From: Stenotrophomonas chelatiphaga
GTDB lineage: Bacteria; Pseudomonadota; Gammaproteobacteria; Xanthomonadales; Xanthomonadaceae
Length of the DNA: 64,000 nucleotides
NCBI RefSeq assembly: GCF_001431535.1
Contig: NZ_LDJK01000014.1
Span: forward strand, 53,913 to 117,912
Direction: 5' to 3'
A model generated the notes under the pieces. The model did no database searches and was not told where the DNA came from. It saw only the letters and a program-made list of their open reading frames with translations. Numbering within the stretch: position 1 is the stretch's first letter; each line of letters opens with the position of its first letter. The translations under genes and the position numbers were made by a program. Positions 9,456 to 17,357 of the stretch are shown here, piece after piece.

Positions 9456-10418
9456 ATGAATGATTTCGCCGAGATGAGGGCCTTCGTCGCCGTAGCGCGC
9501 GCGGGCAGCCTCACCGCCGCCGCGCGCACCCTGGGCATGGCCACGTCGATGGTCAGCGAACGCCTGCGCCAGCTGGAGGCGCGGCTCGGGGTCAAGCTGC
9601 TGGTGCGGAGCACCCGGCGGCAGTCGCTCACCCCCGCCGGCGAAGCCTATCTGCGGCGCAGCGAGGAAATCCTGCAATTGCTGGAACAGGCCGCGTTGGA
9701 GGCCCACGCGGATCGGGACGATCAGGCCGGCACGCTGCGCGTGGCCTGCCCGGTGCCACTCGGCAGGCACATCGTGGGGCCGCTGTCGGCCCGTTTCATG
9801 GCCCGGCACCCGGAGGTTCGCATCGACCTGCAGATGTCACGGGCGGCGGTGGACCTGATCGGGGACTCGATCGACGTGGCGATCCGCGGTGGCATCGCAC
9901 CGCATCCCAGCTTCATCTCGCGGCCACTGTTCAGCAGCCAGCGGATACTGGTGGCCAGCCCTGTCTACCTGCAGCGCCATGGCACGCCGATGCGCGTGGA
10001 CGCGCTGGCCACGCACCATTGCATCGACAACGGCAGCAGGAACAGCGAAGCGCCGCTATGGACGATCGGATCGGGGACGCAACGGCAGCGCGTGGCCCTC
10101 AACGCTGTCGCACGGTCCAACGACCCGGACACCCTGCTGGATTGGGCGGTGGCCGGTCTGGGCGTGATGCAGCGCTCGCGCTGGGAAGTGGCCGCCCTGT
10201 TGCGTACGGGGCGCCTGGTGGAAGTGCTGCCGGAAACCGCAGGCGAACCGCGGATGTTCTCGGAGACCCACCTGGTCAAGTCGATGTATTCGCGGCGGAT
10301 CGCCTTGTTCGTGGACTTCCTGCATGCCGAGCTGCCCGCCAGCGTGCAGGCCTACGAGCAAGCCGATGCGGCCAGGCTCATGCCGCAGCCGCTACCTGCC
10401 CGGGAGCCTGCGGCGTGA
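9456..10418 (+). CDS. LysR-family transcriptional regulator
   Basis: 320 residues. The N-terminal winged helix-turn-helix (MNDFAEMRAFVAVARAGSLTAAARTLG, then SMVSERLRQLEARLG) is followed by a periplasmic-binding-protein-like effector domain from about residue 90. It belongs to the subgroup related to DsdC/AaeR-like single-target regulators. The start at 9456 gives the usual LysR N-terminus; an in-frame ATG at 9414 would add 14 residues. It is divergent from the gamma-FAD-cytochrome dehydrogenase operon and is the obvious candidate for its control. The effector is unknown. Its 3' end overlaps the convergent gene at 10378 by about 40 bp. Confidence 0.9.
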   Translation: MNDFAEMRAFVAVARAGSLTAAARTLGMATSMVSERLRQLEARLGVKLLVRSTRRQSLTPAGEAYLRRSEEILQLLEQAALEAHADRDDQAGTLRVACPVPLGRHIVGPLSARFMARHPEVRIDLQMSRAAVDLIGDSIDVAIRGGIAPHPSFISRPLFSSQRILVASPVYLQRHGTPMRVDALATHHCIDNGSRNSEAPLWTIGSGTQRQRVALNAVARSNDPDTLLDWAVAGLGVMQRSRWEVAALLRTGRLVEVLPETAGEPRMFSETHLVKSMYSRRIALFVDFLHAELPASVQAYEQADAARLMPQPLPAREPAA

Positions 10419-10761
10419 CCGGCGCGGTGGCCGTGGCCGTGCCGGCGGTGAAGAAACCGGCCAGTTCGCTGTTGGACACCGCCTGGCTGGCGGAACAGCC
10501 CGGACAGGTCAGCACGCGGGCGCCGGTGACCGTGGCCATGCCGTGGCCGTCGCGCGCAGAGAACACGTGGTTGCATCCCAGGCAGCAGGCATCGATGCGG
10601 TACAGGTGCACGATGCGCAGCGACGTCGGTTCCTGCAGGCAGGACACATCACGAATGTCGAACGACCCGGTGTTGGGCCGCACGAAGCTGCCCCAGCTCT
10701 TGCGCCAATAGGAAGTGGGGATCATGCGGGAGGTCTGCCGGGACGGGGGTGCACTGATCAT
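10378..10761 (-). CDS. Small protein with zinc-ribbon-like cysteine pairs
   Basis: 127 residues with no family I can name. The centre holds two CxxC pairs (CLGC and CPGC) about 24 residues apart, plus an earlier CC, which suggests a zinc ribbon. The C-terminus is low-complexity Ala/Thr/Pro. MISAPPSRQTSRMIPTSYW is taken as the start; there is no strong ribosome binding site, and the frame is open 33 codons further upstream. Its end overlaps the end of the convergent LysR gene. Function unknown. Confidence 0.6.
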   Translation of the reverse strand: MISAPPSRQTSRMIPTSYWRKSWGSFVRPNTGSFDIRDVSCLQEPTSLRIVHLYRIDACCLGCNHVFSARDGHGMATVTGARVLTCPGCSASQAVSNSELAGFFTAGTATATAPVTPQAPGQVAAAA

Positions 10762-10886
10762 AGGCAGGCGCGCGTGGAGCCCAGGTGGACGCTGCGGTTG
10801 ACGAGGCGTGAAGCACAGGATCACGGTGCTCGCACGCCGCAGGCGCCACCCTGTCGCCATCCACGAAAGAAACCAGGGGCAAGGCA

Positions 10887-11096
10887 GTGCGAGCGTTCAA
10901 CATCGCGACGTTGATCATGGTGCTGTTTGGTGCCATCTGCCTGGGACTGCAGGGGCAGTTCCAGGTCGATCTGATCGGGCTGGCCTGCGGTGCGGACAGC
11001 ATGTGGCCGCGCGCGATCTACGCCCTGATCGGCCTGTCCGGCCTGTGGCAGGCGATCTGGCTGGCCACCCACAAACCCACCGCGCAGATCGTCTGA
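10887..11096 (+). CDS. DUF378-type small membrane protein
   Basis: 69 residues starting at a GTG preceded by AGGGGCAAGG. Two hydrophobic helices (NIATLIMVLFGAICLGLQG and WPRAIYALIGLSGLWQAIWLA) and the short loop between them match the small DUF378 (YuzA-like) membrane proteins. Function unknown. It stands alone between convergent and divergent neighbours. Confidence 0.7.
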   Translation: MRAFNIATLIMVLFGAICLGLQGQFQVDLIGLACGADSMWPRAIYALIGLSGLWQAIWLATHKPTAQIV

Positions 11097-11153
11097 CACG
11101 CGGTTGCGGAAAGGGCGGCCAGCGCCGCCCTCCCCTCCTTCACTTCCACACCT

Positions 11154-13283
11154 TCAGGTGCGCCGTTCGAACACGGTCACGCTGCGCGGTGGCGCCAGGA
11201 AATCACTTGCCCCCTTCGGCACCGATTCGCGGTCCAGCGCTTCATCGGTGGACAGCATCAGCTTCCAGTGCAGCGGCATGTCCTCGTCATCGGGCAGGTT
11301 GAAGCTCACCCCTTCGTGCCACGCGTTTATGAGGATCAGCAAGGTCGCATCGGTGGCGTGCTCGCGCACACCGGACTGCTGGGCCTTGCCTTCCAGTACC
11401 AGGCCCACCGCACGTGCGCCGCCGTCATGCCAGTCGGCGTCCGCCATTTCCGCGCCGCTGGGATTGAGCCAGGACAGGTCCTTGACCCCGGCCTCCTCGC
11501 TGTACTGGCCATTGAGGAAGCGGCCACGGGTCAGGATGGGATAGCGGCGGCGCAATGCGGTGAGCTCGCGCACGAAGTCGGCCAGCCGGCCGTCGCTGGG
11601 GTCGCGCTGCCAGTCGATCCAGGCCGTTTCGTTGTCCTGGCAGTAGGTGTTGTTGTTGCCACCCTGGGTCTGTGCCCGCTCATCGCCGGCCAGCAGCATC
11701 GGCGTGCCCTGGGCCAGCAGCAGCGTGGCCAGCAGGTTCTTCATCTGCCGCTCGCGCAGCGCCTTGATGTCCGCATCGTCGGTCTCGCCTTCGGCGCCGT
11801 AGTTGCACGACCCATCGTGGTTGGACCCGTCCTGGTTGTCCTCGCCGTTGGCACTGTTGTGCTTTTCGTTGTAGCTGACCAGGTCATGCAGGGTGAAGCC
11901 ATCATGGGCGGTGATGAAGTTCACCGACGACCACGGGCGGCGGCCGCGGCGATCGAACAGGTCGGCCGAGCCGGTGAAGCGGGTGGCGAACTCGGCCAGC
12001 GTGCCTTCGTCGCCCTTCCAGAAGCTGCGCGCGTTGTCACGGAACTTGTCATTCCATTCGGCCCAGCCCGGCGGGAAGCGGCCCACCTGGTAACCACCCG
12101 GGCCGCAATCCCAGGGCTCGGCGATCAGCTTCACCTGTGACAGCAGCGGATCCTGCCCGCAGGCATCGAGGAAACTGCCGCGCTGGTCGAAACCGCTCGG
12201 TTCGCGCCCCAGGATCGTCGCCAGGTCGAAGCGGAAGCCATCGACATGCATCTCCTGCGCCCAGTAACGCAGCGAATCGGTGACGAAGCGCATCGCCTGC
12301 ATGTTGCTGAGGTTGAAGGTGTTGCCGGTGCCGGTATCGTTGATGTAGTAGCGCTTGTCGTCGGCGAGCCGGTAGTAGGTGGCATTGTCGATGCCCTTGA
12401 AGGACAGCGTCGGGCCCAGCTGGTTGCCCTCGGCGGTGTGGTTGTAGACCACGTCCAGCACCACTTCCAGCCCCTTGCGGTGCATGGCCTTGACCATGTC
12501 ACGGAACTCGTCGCGGTGGCCGCTGGCCAGGTAGCGGCTCTTCAGCGCGAAGAACGCCAGCGTGTTGTAGCCCCAGTAGTTGCGCAGTCCTTTTTCCAGC
12601 AGGTGGCTGTCATCCAGGTAGGCCTGCACCGGCAGCAGCTCCACCGCGGTGACGCCCAGCCCTTTGATGTAGTCCAGCACGGCATCATGGGCGAGCCCGG
12701 CGCAGGTGCCGCGCACGGCTTCGGCCACCTCCGGATGGCGCATGGTGTAGCCGCGCACGTGTGTTTCGTACACCAGTGTCCTGTTCCAGGCGGTCAACAG
12801 ATGCTGGTCGTCCTCCCAGTCGTAGTCGTCGTGCACCACCACGGCCTTGGGCATGAACGGGGCGCTGTCGCGCTCGTCGAAGCTGAGGTCCGCGTCGGGA
12901 TGGCCGATGGTGTAGCCGTACAGCTCGTCGCTCCAGGTGAGATCGCCCTCGATTTCGCGCGCATACGGGTCCAACAGCAGCTTGTGGTGGTTGAAGCGAT
13001 GGCCCTCGGCGGGTGCGTACGGGCCATGGACCCGGTAGCCGTAGCGCTGTCCCGGCTTCACATCCGGCAGGTAGCCGTGCCAGACCTCGTTGGTGTATTC
13101 GGGCAGTTCGATCCGCTGCTCGTTGCCGGCTTCATCGAACAGGCAGAGATCGACGCGGGTAGCGTGGGCGCTGAACAGCGCGAAATTGGTGCCCTTGCCA
13201 TCAAAGGTGGCGCCCTGGGGGAACGGACGGCCCTCACGAACGCGCGAGGGGGTGGCATAACGGGCGTGTACGGTATCGCGCAT
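11154..13283 (-). CDS. glgX: Glycogen debranching enzyme GlgX (copy 1)
   Basis: 709 residues, the normal length of GlgX/TreX isoamylase-type debranching enzymes (GH13), which hydrolyse alpha-1,6 branches of glycogen. An N-terminal CBM48-like domain (FDGKGTNFALFSAHATRVDLCLFDE) precedes the barrel. Visible GH13 regions are DVVYNHTAEG, VDGFRFDLATIL (nucleophile Asp), LIAEPWD (acid Glu) and FITAHDGF (transition-state Asp). The start ATG at 13283 has only a weak ribosome binding site. It stands alone here, about 36 kb from a second glgX at 49059 that belongs to the glg/tre operon, so the two copies may be regulated differently. Confidence 0.95.
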   Translation of the reverse strand: MRDTVHARYATPSRVREGRPFPQGATFDGKGTNFALFSAHATRVDLCLFDEAGNEQRIELPEYTNEVWHGYLPDVKPGQRYGYRVHGPYAPAEGHRFNHHKLLLDPYAREIEGDLTWSDELYGYTIGHPDADLSFDERDSAPFMPKAVVVHDDYDWEDDQHLLTAWNRTLVYETHVRGYTMRHPEVAEAVRGTCAGLAHDAVLDYIKGLGVTAVELLPVQAYLDDSHLLEKGLRNYWGYNTLAFFALKSRYLASGHRDEFRDMVKAMHRKGLEVVLDVVYNHTAEGNQLGPTLSFKGIDNATYYRLADDKRYYINDTGTGNTFNLSNMQAMRFVTDSLRYWAQEMHVDGFRFDLATILGREPSGFDQRGSFLDACGQDPLLSQVKLIAEPWDCGPGGYQVGRFPPGWAEWNDKFRDNARSFWKGDEGTLAEFATRFTGSADLFDRRGRRPWSSVNFITAHDGFTLHDLVSYNEKHNSANGEDNQDGSNHDGSCNYGAEGETDDADIKALRERQMKNLLATLLLAQGTPMLLAGDERAQTQGGNNNTYCQDNETAWIDWQRDPSDGRLADFVRELTALRRRYPILTRGRFLNGQYSEEAGVKDLSWLNPSGAEMADADWHDGGARAVGLVLEGKAQQSGVREHATDATLLILINAWHEGVSFNLPDDEDMPLHWKLMLSTDEALDRESVPKGASDFLAPPRSVTVFERRT

Positions 13284-13391
13284 GGGCTGCTCGCTGGGCA
13301 GGCGGCGGGAGTGCGGCCTGGGACAGGCAAGACTCTGCTGCCGGGCGTGCAGGCTGCGTCATCGCCTTTCTACGGTGCTCCTCACGTCGCA

Positions 13392-14324
13392 TCATTGCCA
13401 AGGCACCGGGTCGACATACGGCCGCGACCCCAGCCATTGCTGCAGGAACGCGGTGACTTCGCGGATCTTGCGCGAACGCAACCGGCTCTGCGGTGACAGC
13501 AGCTGGATCTGCGCCTGTTCGGCCATCGCCGAGGCCGACCACTCCGGCAACAGCGCAACCAGTTCACGGCGTTGCAGGCTGCCGGGGTCCAGCAGCCAGG
13601 TGGGAAACAGCACGATACCCCTGCCCTTCAGCGCCGCTGCCAGCAGCACTTCGGCGTTGTTGCTGCGCAGCGGGCCACTGACGTTGATCGTCTCCACGCG
13701 CCCCTCACCGGCGCGTTGGAAGTACCAGCGCTGTGCGCCCATCTGGCCTTTGTAGACCAGGCAGCGGTGCTGCAGCAGGTCGGCAGGGGCGGACGGCACG
13801 CCATGCTGCTGCAGGTAGCCGGGGCTGGCCAGCAGGCGCTGCGTGTTGCCGGGGACCGCATGGCCGATCAAGCCCGAATCCACCGGCACGCCGATCCGGA
13901 TGATGATGTCGGCGGCCTCCTGCACCGGGTCGATGAACGCATCGGTGAGGGTCAGCTCCACGCTCAACCCGGGGTGCAGGTCCTGCAGCGCATGCACCGC
14001 GTCGGCCACGTGCAGGCGGCCGAACGCCTCCGGTGCATTGATGCGTACCAGCCCGCGGATCTCGCCGCTGCTGCCGCCGATCTCCTCCGCCGCCTGGTCC
14101 AGCAGTTCGATCGCCTCGCGCGCCTGGGCCAGGAAACGCTCGCCTTCTTCGGTCAGGCTGACCGCGCGCGTACTGCGATACAGGAGCTGGCGTCCGAGGT
14201 CCTTTTCCAGCGCCGCCACATGACGCGACACCGATGACGCCGGCACCTGGTAGTGACGCGCCGTGGCCAGGAAGCTGCCGCTGCTGGCCACCATCAGGAA
14301 GTAACGCAGGGCGTTGAGTTGCAC
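13392..14324 (-). CDS. LysR-family transcriptional regulator
   Basis: 310 residues with a GTG start and a GAGG ribosome binding site. N-terminal winged HTH (LNALRYFLMVASSGSFLATARHY, SSVSRHVAALEKDLGRQLLYR), then an effector domain typical of the CrgA-like LysR branch that often represses neighbouring oxidoreductases. It is divergent from the ene-reductase gene at 14436, with a 17-bp palindrome 10 bp before its start codon. Autoregulation and control of the reductase are inferred from that arrangement. Confidence 0.93.
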   Translation of the reverse strand: MQLNALRYFLMVASSGSFLATARHYQVPASSVSRHVAALEKDLGRQLLYRSTRAVSLTEEGERFLAQAREAIELLDQAAEEIGGSSGEIRGLVRINAPEAFGRLHVADAVHALQDLHPGLSVELTLTDAFIDPVQEAADIIIRIGVPVDSGLIGHAVPGNTQRLLASPGYLQQHGVPSAPADLLQHRCLVYKGQMGAQRWYFQRAGEGRVETINVSGPLRSNNAEVLLAAALKGRGIVLFPTWLLDPGSLQRRELVALLPEWSASAMAEQAQIQLLSPQSRLRSRKIREVTAFLQQWLGSRPYVDPVPWQ

Positions 14325-14334
14325 GCATGCCTCG

Positions 14335-14351
14335 ATTGCGATTATCGCAAT
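14335..14351. promoter_or_regulatory. LysR-type palindrome between regulator and ene-reductase
   Basis: Perfect inverted repeat ATTGCGA-TTA-TCGCAAT. It contains the T-N11-A spacing expected of LysR binding sites and lies in the 111-bp gap of the divergent LysR/ene-reductase pair, next to the LysR start. It is very likely the operator for the adjacent LysR protein, but this rests on position and symmetry only. Confidence 0.55.
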
Positions 14352-14435
14352 AATGAATTGCCGTTATGGCGGATTGTAGCTCCCTCGGCACCTGTCTACG
14401 ATGACCGCCATTCTCCCCTTCCGCATCGGCTCCCC

Positions 14436-15569
14436 ATGTCCAGCTCCCTGTTCCAGCCGTTCCCCCTTTCCGGCCTGACCCTGCAGAACCGCGTGGTCAT
14501 GGCCCCGCTGACCCGTGCACGCGCGCCGCATGACATTGCCGATGAGCGCACCGCGCTGTACTACACGCAGCGCGCGACGGCCGGCCTGATCGTCAGCGAA
14601 GGCACCCCGATTTCGCGCGAAGGCCAGGGTTACCTGTTCAACCCGGGCATCTTCAGCGCCGAGCAGATCGCCGGCTGGCGGCTGGTGACCGACTCGGTGC
14701 ACGCCGTGGGCGGGCGCATGTTCGCCCAGTTGTGGCATGTAGGCCGCGTATCCCACCCGACCATCCAGCAGGACGGGCAGCTGCCGGTCAGTGCCAGTTC
14801 GCGCCAGCCGGTCGGCGCGCAGGCGTTTGGGCGCGACGCGGCGGGCAATCCGGCGCTGGTCGAACCGCCGGCGCCGCGCCAGCTCGCGACCGATGAGATT
14901 CCGCGGATCGTCGACACCTTCGCGCAGGCGGCCGCCAATGCCATCGAAGCCGGTTTCGACGGCGTCGAGATCCACGCCGCCAACGGCTACCTGTTCGAGC
15001 AGTTCATGAACCCGCTGGTCAACGACCGCAACGACCAGTACGCCGCCACCACGCTGGACGATCGCCTGCGCTTCACCCTGCAGGTCATCGATGCGGTGGT
15101 GGCCCGCGTCGGCGCCGCGCGCACCGGCATCCGCATCTCGCCGTACGGCCAGCTGTTCGACATGCCGCTGCATGACCGCATCGACGAGACCTACACCGCG
15201 CTGGCCGAGCACATCGGACGCCGCAGGCTGGCCTATGTGCACGTGATGAACCAGTCCGGCTTCAAGGTCGGCGGCACCACGGTGGACGCCGGTGGTGAAT
15301 CCGGCTTCGACGCGCTGCTGCGGCAGATCAAGCAGGCGCTGCCCGCCACGGCGCTGATCCTGGCCGGCGGACTGGACCGCGACAGTGCCGAGGCGCTGAT
15401 TGCCGAGGGGGTGATCGATCTGGCCGCCTTCGGTGCCAGCTTCATCAGCAACCCGGACCTGGTGGCCCGACTGCGCAACCGTTGGGAACTGACGCCGCCG
15501 GATCGCAGCACCTTCTACGGCGGCGGTGCCAAGGGCTACGTGGACTATCCGCCGTACCAGGCGGCCTGA
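14436..15569 (+). CDS. nemA: Old Yellow Enzyme family ene-reductase (N-ethylmaleimide reductase-like)
   Basis: 377 residues, a single FMN-binding TIM barrel of the OYE family. It opens LFQPFPLSGLTLQNRVVMAPLTRARA, with the substrate-binding His/Asn pair in EIHAANGYLFEQFMNP and the phosphate-binding end at LILAGGLDRDSAEALIAEG followed by AAFGASFISNPDLVARL. Family members reduce activated C=C bonds, nitro compounds and electrophiles such as maleimides with NADPH. The ATG at 14436 gives the family N-terminus; the longer open frame upstream has no support. Divergent LysR neighbour suggests induction by electrophiles. Confidence 0.95.
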   Translation: MSSSLFQPFPLSGLTLQNRVVMAPLTRARAPHDIADERTALYYTQRATAGLIVSEGTPISREGQGYLFNPGIFSAEQIAGWRLVTDSVHAVGGRMFAQLWHVGRVSHPTIQQDGQLPVSASSRQPVGAQAFGRDAAGNPALVEPPAPRQLATDEIPRIVDTFAQAAANAIEAGFDGVEIHAANGYLFEQFMNPLVNDRNDQYAATTLDDRLRFTLQVIDAVVARVGAARTGIRISPYGQLFDMPLHDRIDETYTALAEHIGRRRLAYVHVMNQSGFKVGGTTVDAGGESGFDALLRQIKQALPATALILAGGLDRDSAEALIAEGVIDLAAFGASFISNPDLVARLRNRWELTPPDRSTFYGGGAKGYVDYPPYQAA

Positions 15570-15661
15570 GTCTTCGCGTCCGCGACGCAGGCTTCAGGCA
15601 ATCGGTGGGCTGATGCGGTAGGTTTGGGGGCTATCTGCCTCACGACCTCCAAAGGATCTGC

Positions 15662-16072
15662 ATGCACTACGTCATCACCGGCCAGTCGTTCCTCGCCTTC
15701 GCCGCCTTCATGGGCATCGGCCTGCTGATCCTGCTGCTGGCCATCACCCTAGTGGCGCTGATTACCCCGCACAAGGAAATCACCTTGATCCGGCAGGGCA
15801 ACAAGGCCGCGGGCATCGGCATGGCCGGTGCCCTGATCGGCCTGGCGCTGCCGATCAATTCAGTGATCAGCAACTCGGTCTCGCTGGTGGATGCCGCGAT
15901 CTGGGCGGCCATCGCTGCGGTGATGCAGGTGCTGGCCTTTGGCATCTCCCGCGCCATCATCACCCGACGCGGCCCTGACCAGATCGACGCCGGCAACGAA
16001 AGCGCCGGTTGGTTCTCGGCCGGCGTGGCGATCGCCGTGGGCCTGGTGAATTCGGCCGCGATGGTGCCCTGA
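15662..16072 (+). CDS. DUF350 membrane protein
   Basis: 136 residues and four membrane helices. GIGLLILLLAITLVALITPHKEITLIRQGNKAAGIGMAGALIGLALP is the DUF350 signature, repeated in a weaker second half ending VAIAVGLVNSAAMVP. A ribosome binding site (AAAGGA) precedes the ATG. Function is not established for the family; members are often near YjfL/glutathionylspermidine-synthase-like genes, which are not present here. The gene ends 12 bp before the convergent phospholipase-like gene. Confidence 0.88.
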   Translation: MHYVITGQSFLAFAAFMGIGLLILLLAITLVALITPHKEITLIRQGNKAAGIGMAGALIGLALPINSVISNSVSLVDAAIWAAIAAVMQVLAFGISRAIITRRGPDQIDAGNESAGWFSAGVAIAVGLVNSAAMVP

Positions 16073-16084
16073 GCCGCTTGCGCT

Positions 16085-17170
16085 TCAGGGCATGGCTTCA
16101 AGATCCGGCAGCGCGCAGTGGCGTGCGCGCAGCGGATTGCAGGTCGCTGCCGCCCCGCGCGGCAGCGGCACCTGGTATTCCGTGCCGAAGCGCGGATCGG
16201 GCCAGAGATAATCCGTCGATACATACTGGGCCCCGCTGGCCAGTGCCGCCTCGCGCCGCCGGGTGTCCCCGGTGCGCGCTTCGCGGGTTTCCGCATCGGC
16301 GCGCGTTCGCACGATGAAACCCTGCTGCACCGCGCGGCGGATCTGCTCCGCTTGGCCGATCGGGTCGTTGAGGGTCATGTAGGCGGCGGCCGGTGAGTCG
16401 GCATCGGTGTTGACGAACAGCACCCTGCCCTGCAGTGAAGGGCGATCGCCCCGATACAGCGCCACCTTCGCCGGACCTTCGTCCAGGGCGAACAGGAAGC
16501 GACCGCGTGCGTGTTCCAGCACCGGCCAGTTTCCCGCCAGCACGGCCTCGCGCAGGGTCGGGTAGCCGGCCTGCACGTCATCGGGCACGATCAGTTTGCC
16601 GGGCCCGAGCACCGAGCGGATTTCCGCATCCAGCGCGTCGAACGCCGCCGCATCGAAGCGCAGCGCATCGATGCCGCCCAGCCGTGCGTTCTGGTCATCC
16701 TTGGCGTTGACCAACAGCAGGATCGGCACGTGCCGGGGATGTGCATCGGACCAGGCGCGCAGCTGCTGCAGGCACTGCTGCAGGCGTACGCAGCTGCTCG
16801 CGTTGTCCAGCCCGGGCATGTGCAGCACCTTGAAGCCCGGCCGTTGCAGGTCCGGGTCGGCCGATCCGGCCGCGTAATGGCCGCCCTGCGGATCGTAATT
16901 GGCGTCCAGCTCCAGCTGCCGCGCCCCGTGCTGCAGCTGCTCGGCCAAGGGACGGTGGGCATAGTCCAGCGCCTGCGCCATGTCCAGATCGCGTCCGGCA
17001 AGCGCCTGCAGCCGGGCGTTCGGCATGGGCAGCTTGTAACTGTTGTGGGTACCGACAGCGAGCACATCGTTGAGCCGCACCGCCGCAGGTGCTGCGGCGG
17101 CAGCGGCCGGGCCCAGGGCCAGGGCCAGCAACAGCAGCAAGGCGGATCGGGGGCTGCCGAAGAATGCCAC
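16085..17170 (-). CDS. Exported Ca2+-dependent phosphatidylinositol phospholipase C-like protein
   Basis: 361 residues. The GTG at 17170 (ribosome binding site AGGA) gives a signal peptide (ALLLLLALALGPAAAAAAPA). The mature N-terminus has LNDVLAVGTHNSYKLP with the catalytic-type His of PLC-like TIM barrels. ELDANYDPQGG and the C-terminal KVLHMPGLD, VNAKDDQN and FIVRTRADAET stretches match the bacterial PI-PLC1-like family. It probably acts in the periplasm or is secreted on a phosphodiester lipid; the substrate is unproven. An in-frame ATG at 17242 exists but would put 24 unlikely residues before the signal. It is divergent from the DNA-repair operon. Confidence 0.85.
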   Translation of the reverse strand: MAFFGSPRSALLLLLALALGPAAAAAAPAAVRLNDVLAVGTHNSYKLPMPNARLQALAGRDLDMAQALDYAHRPLAEQLQHGARQLELDANYDPQGGHYAAGSADPDLQRPGFKVLHMPGLDNASSCVRLQQCLQQLRAWSDAHPRHVPILLLVNAKDDQNARLGGIDALRFDAAAFDALDAEIRSVLGPGKLIVPDDVQAGYPTLREAVLAGNWPVLEHARGRFLFALDEGPAKVALYRGDRPSLQGRVLFVNTDADSPAAAYMTLNDPIGQAEQIRRAVQQGFIVRTRADAETREARTGDTRRREAALASGAQYVSTDYLWPDPRFGTEYQVPLPRGAAATCNPLRARHCALPDLEAMP

Positions 17171-17242
17171 GTGGAATGTCCTGTCAACTGCGGGGCCGCT
17201 CAGCTTGCCGGCGCACGCATACACACAGATGACAGCCAGCAC

Positions 17243-17264
17243 CTGTTAGTATTCCTGCTAACAG
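17243..17264. promoter_or_regulatory. LexA-like inverted repeat upstream of the repair operon
   Basis: Perfect 7-bp arms CTGTTAG / CTAACAG separated by 8 bp (TATTCCTG). The core TTAG-N6-TGCTA matches the LexA box described for Xylella fastidiosa (TTAG-N6-TACTA) at 8 of 9 defined positions. It lies about 93 bp before the radical SAM repair gene and about 73 bp before the divergent phospholipase-like start. LexA binding is inference. Confidence 0.5.
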
Positions 17265-17318
17265 AGCCGAAACCGTCATGGCAGCTCGGCTGAAATCTTC
17301 AGATTGCCGTTGCTGTCC

Positions 17319-17335
17319 GTCTCACAGCCTGAGAC
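17319..17335. promoter_or_regulatory. Short inverted repeat in the leader of the repair operon
   Basis: GTCTCA-CAGCC-TGAGAC, perfect 6-bp arms with a 5-bp spacer, 22 bp before the ATG at 17358. It may be an operator half or a leader hairpin. No known site matches it. Confidence 0.3.
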
Positions 17336-17357
17336 GCGCCCTCTCTAGCGTGGTCCC

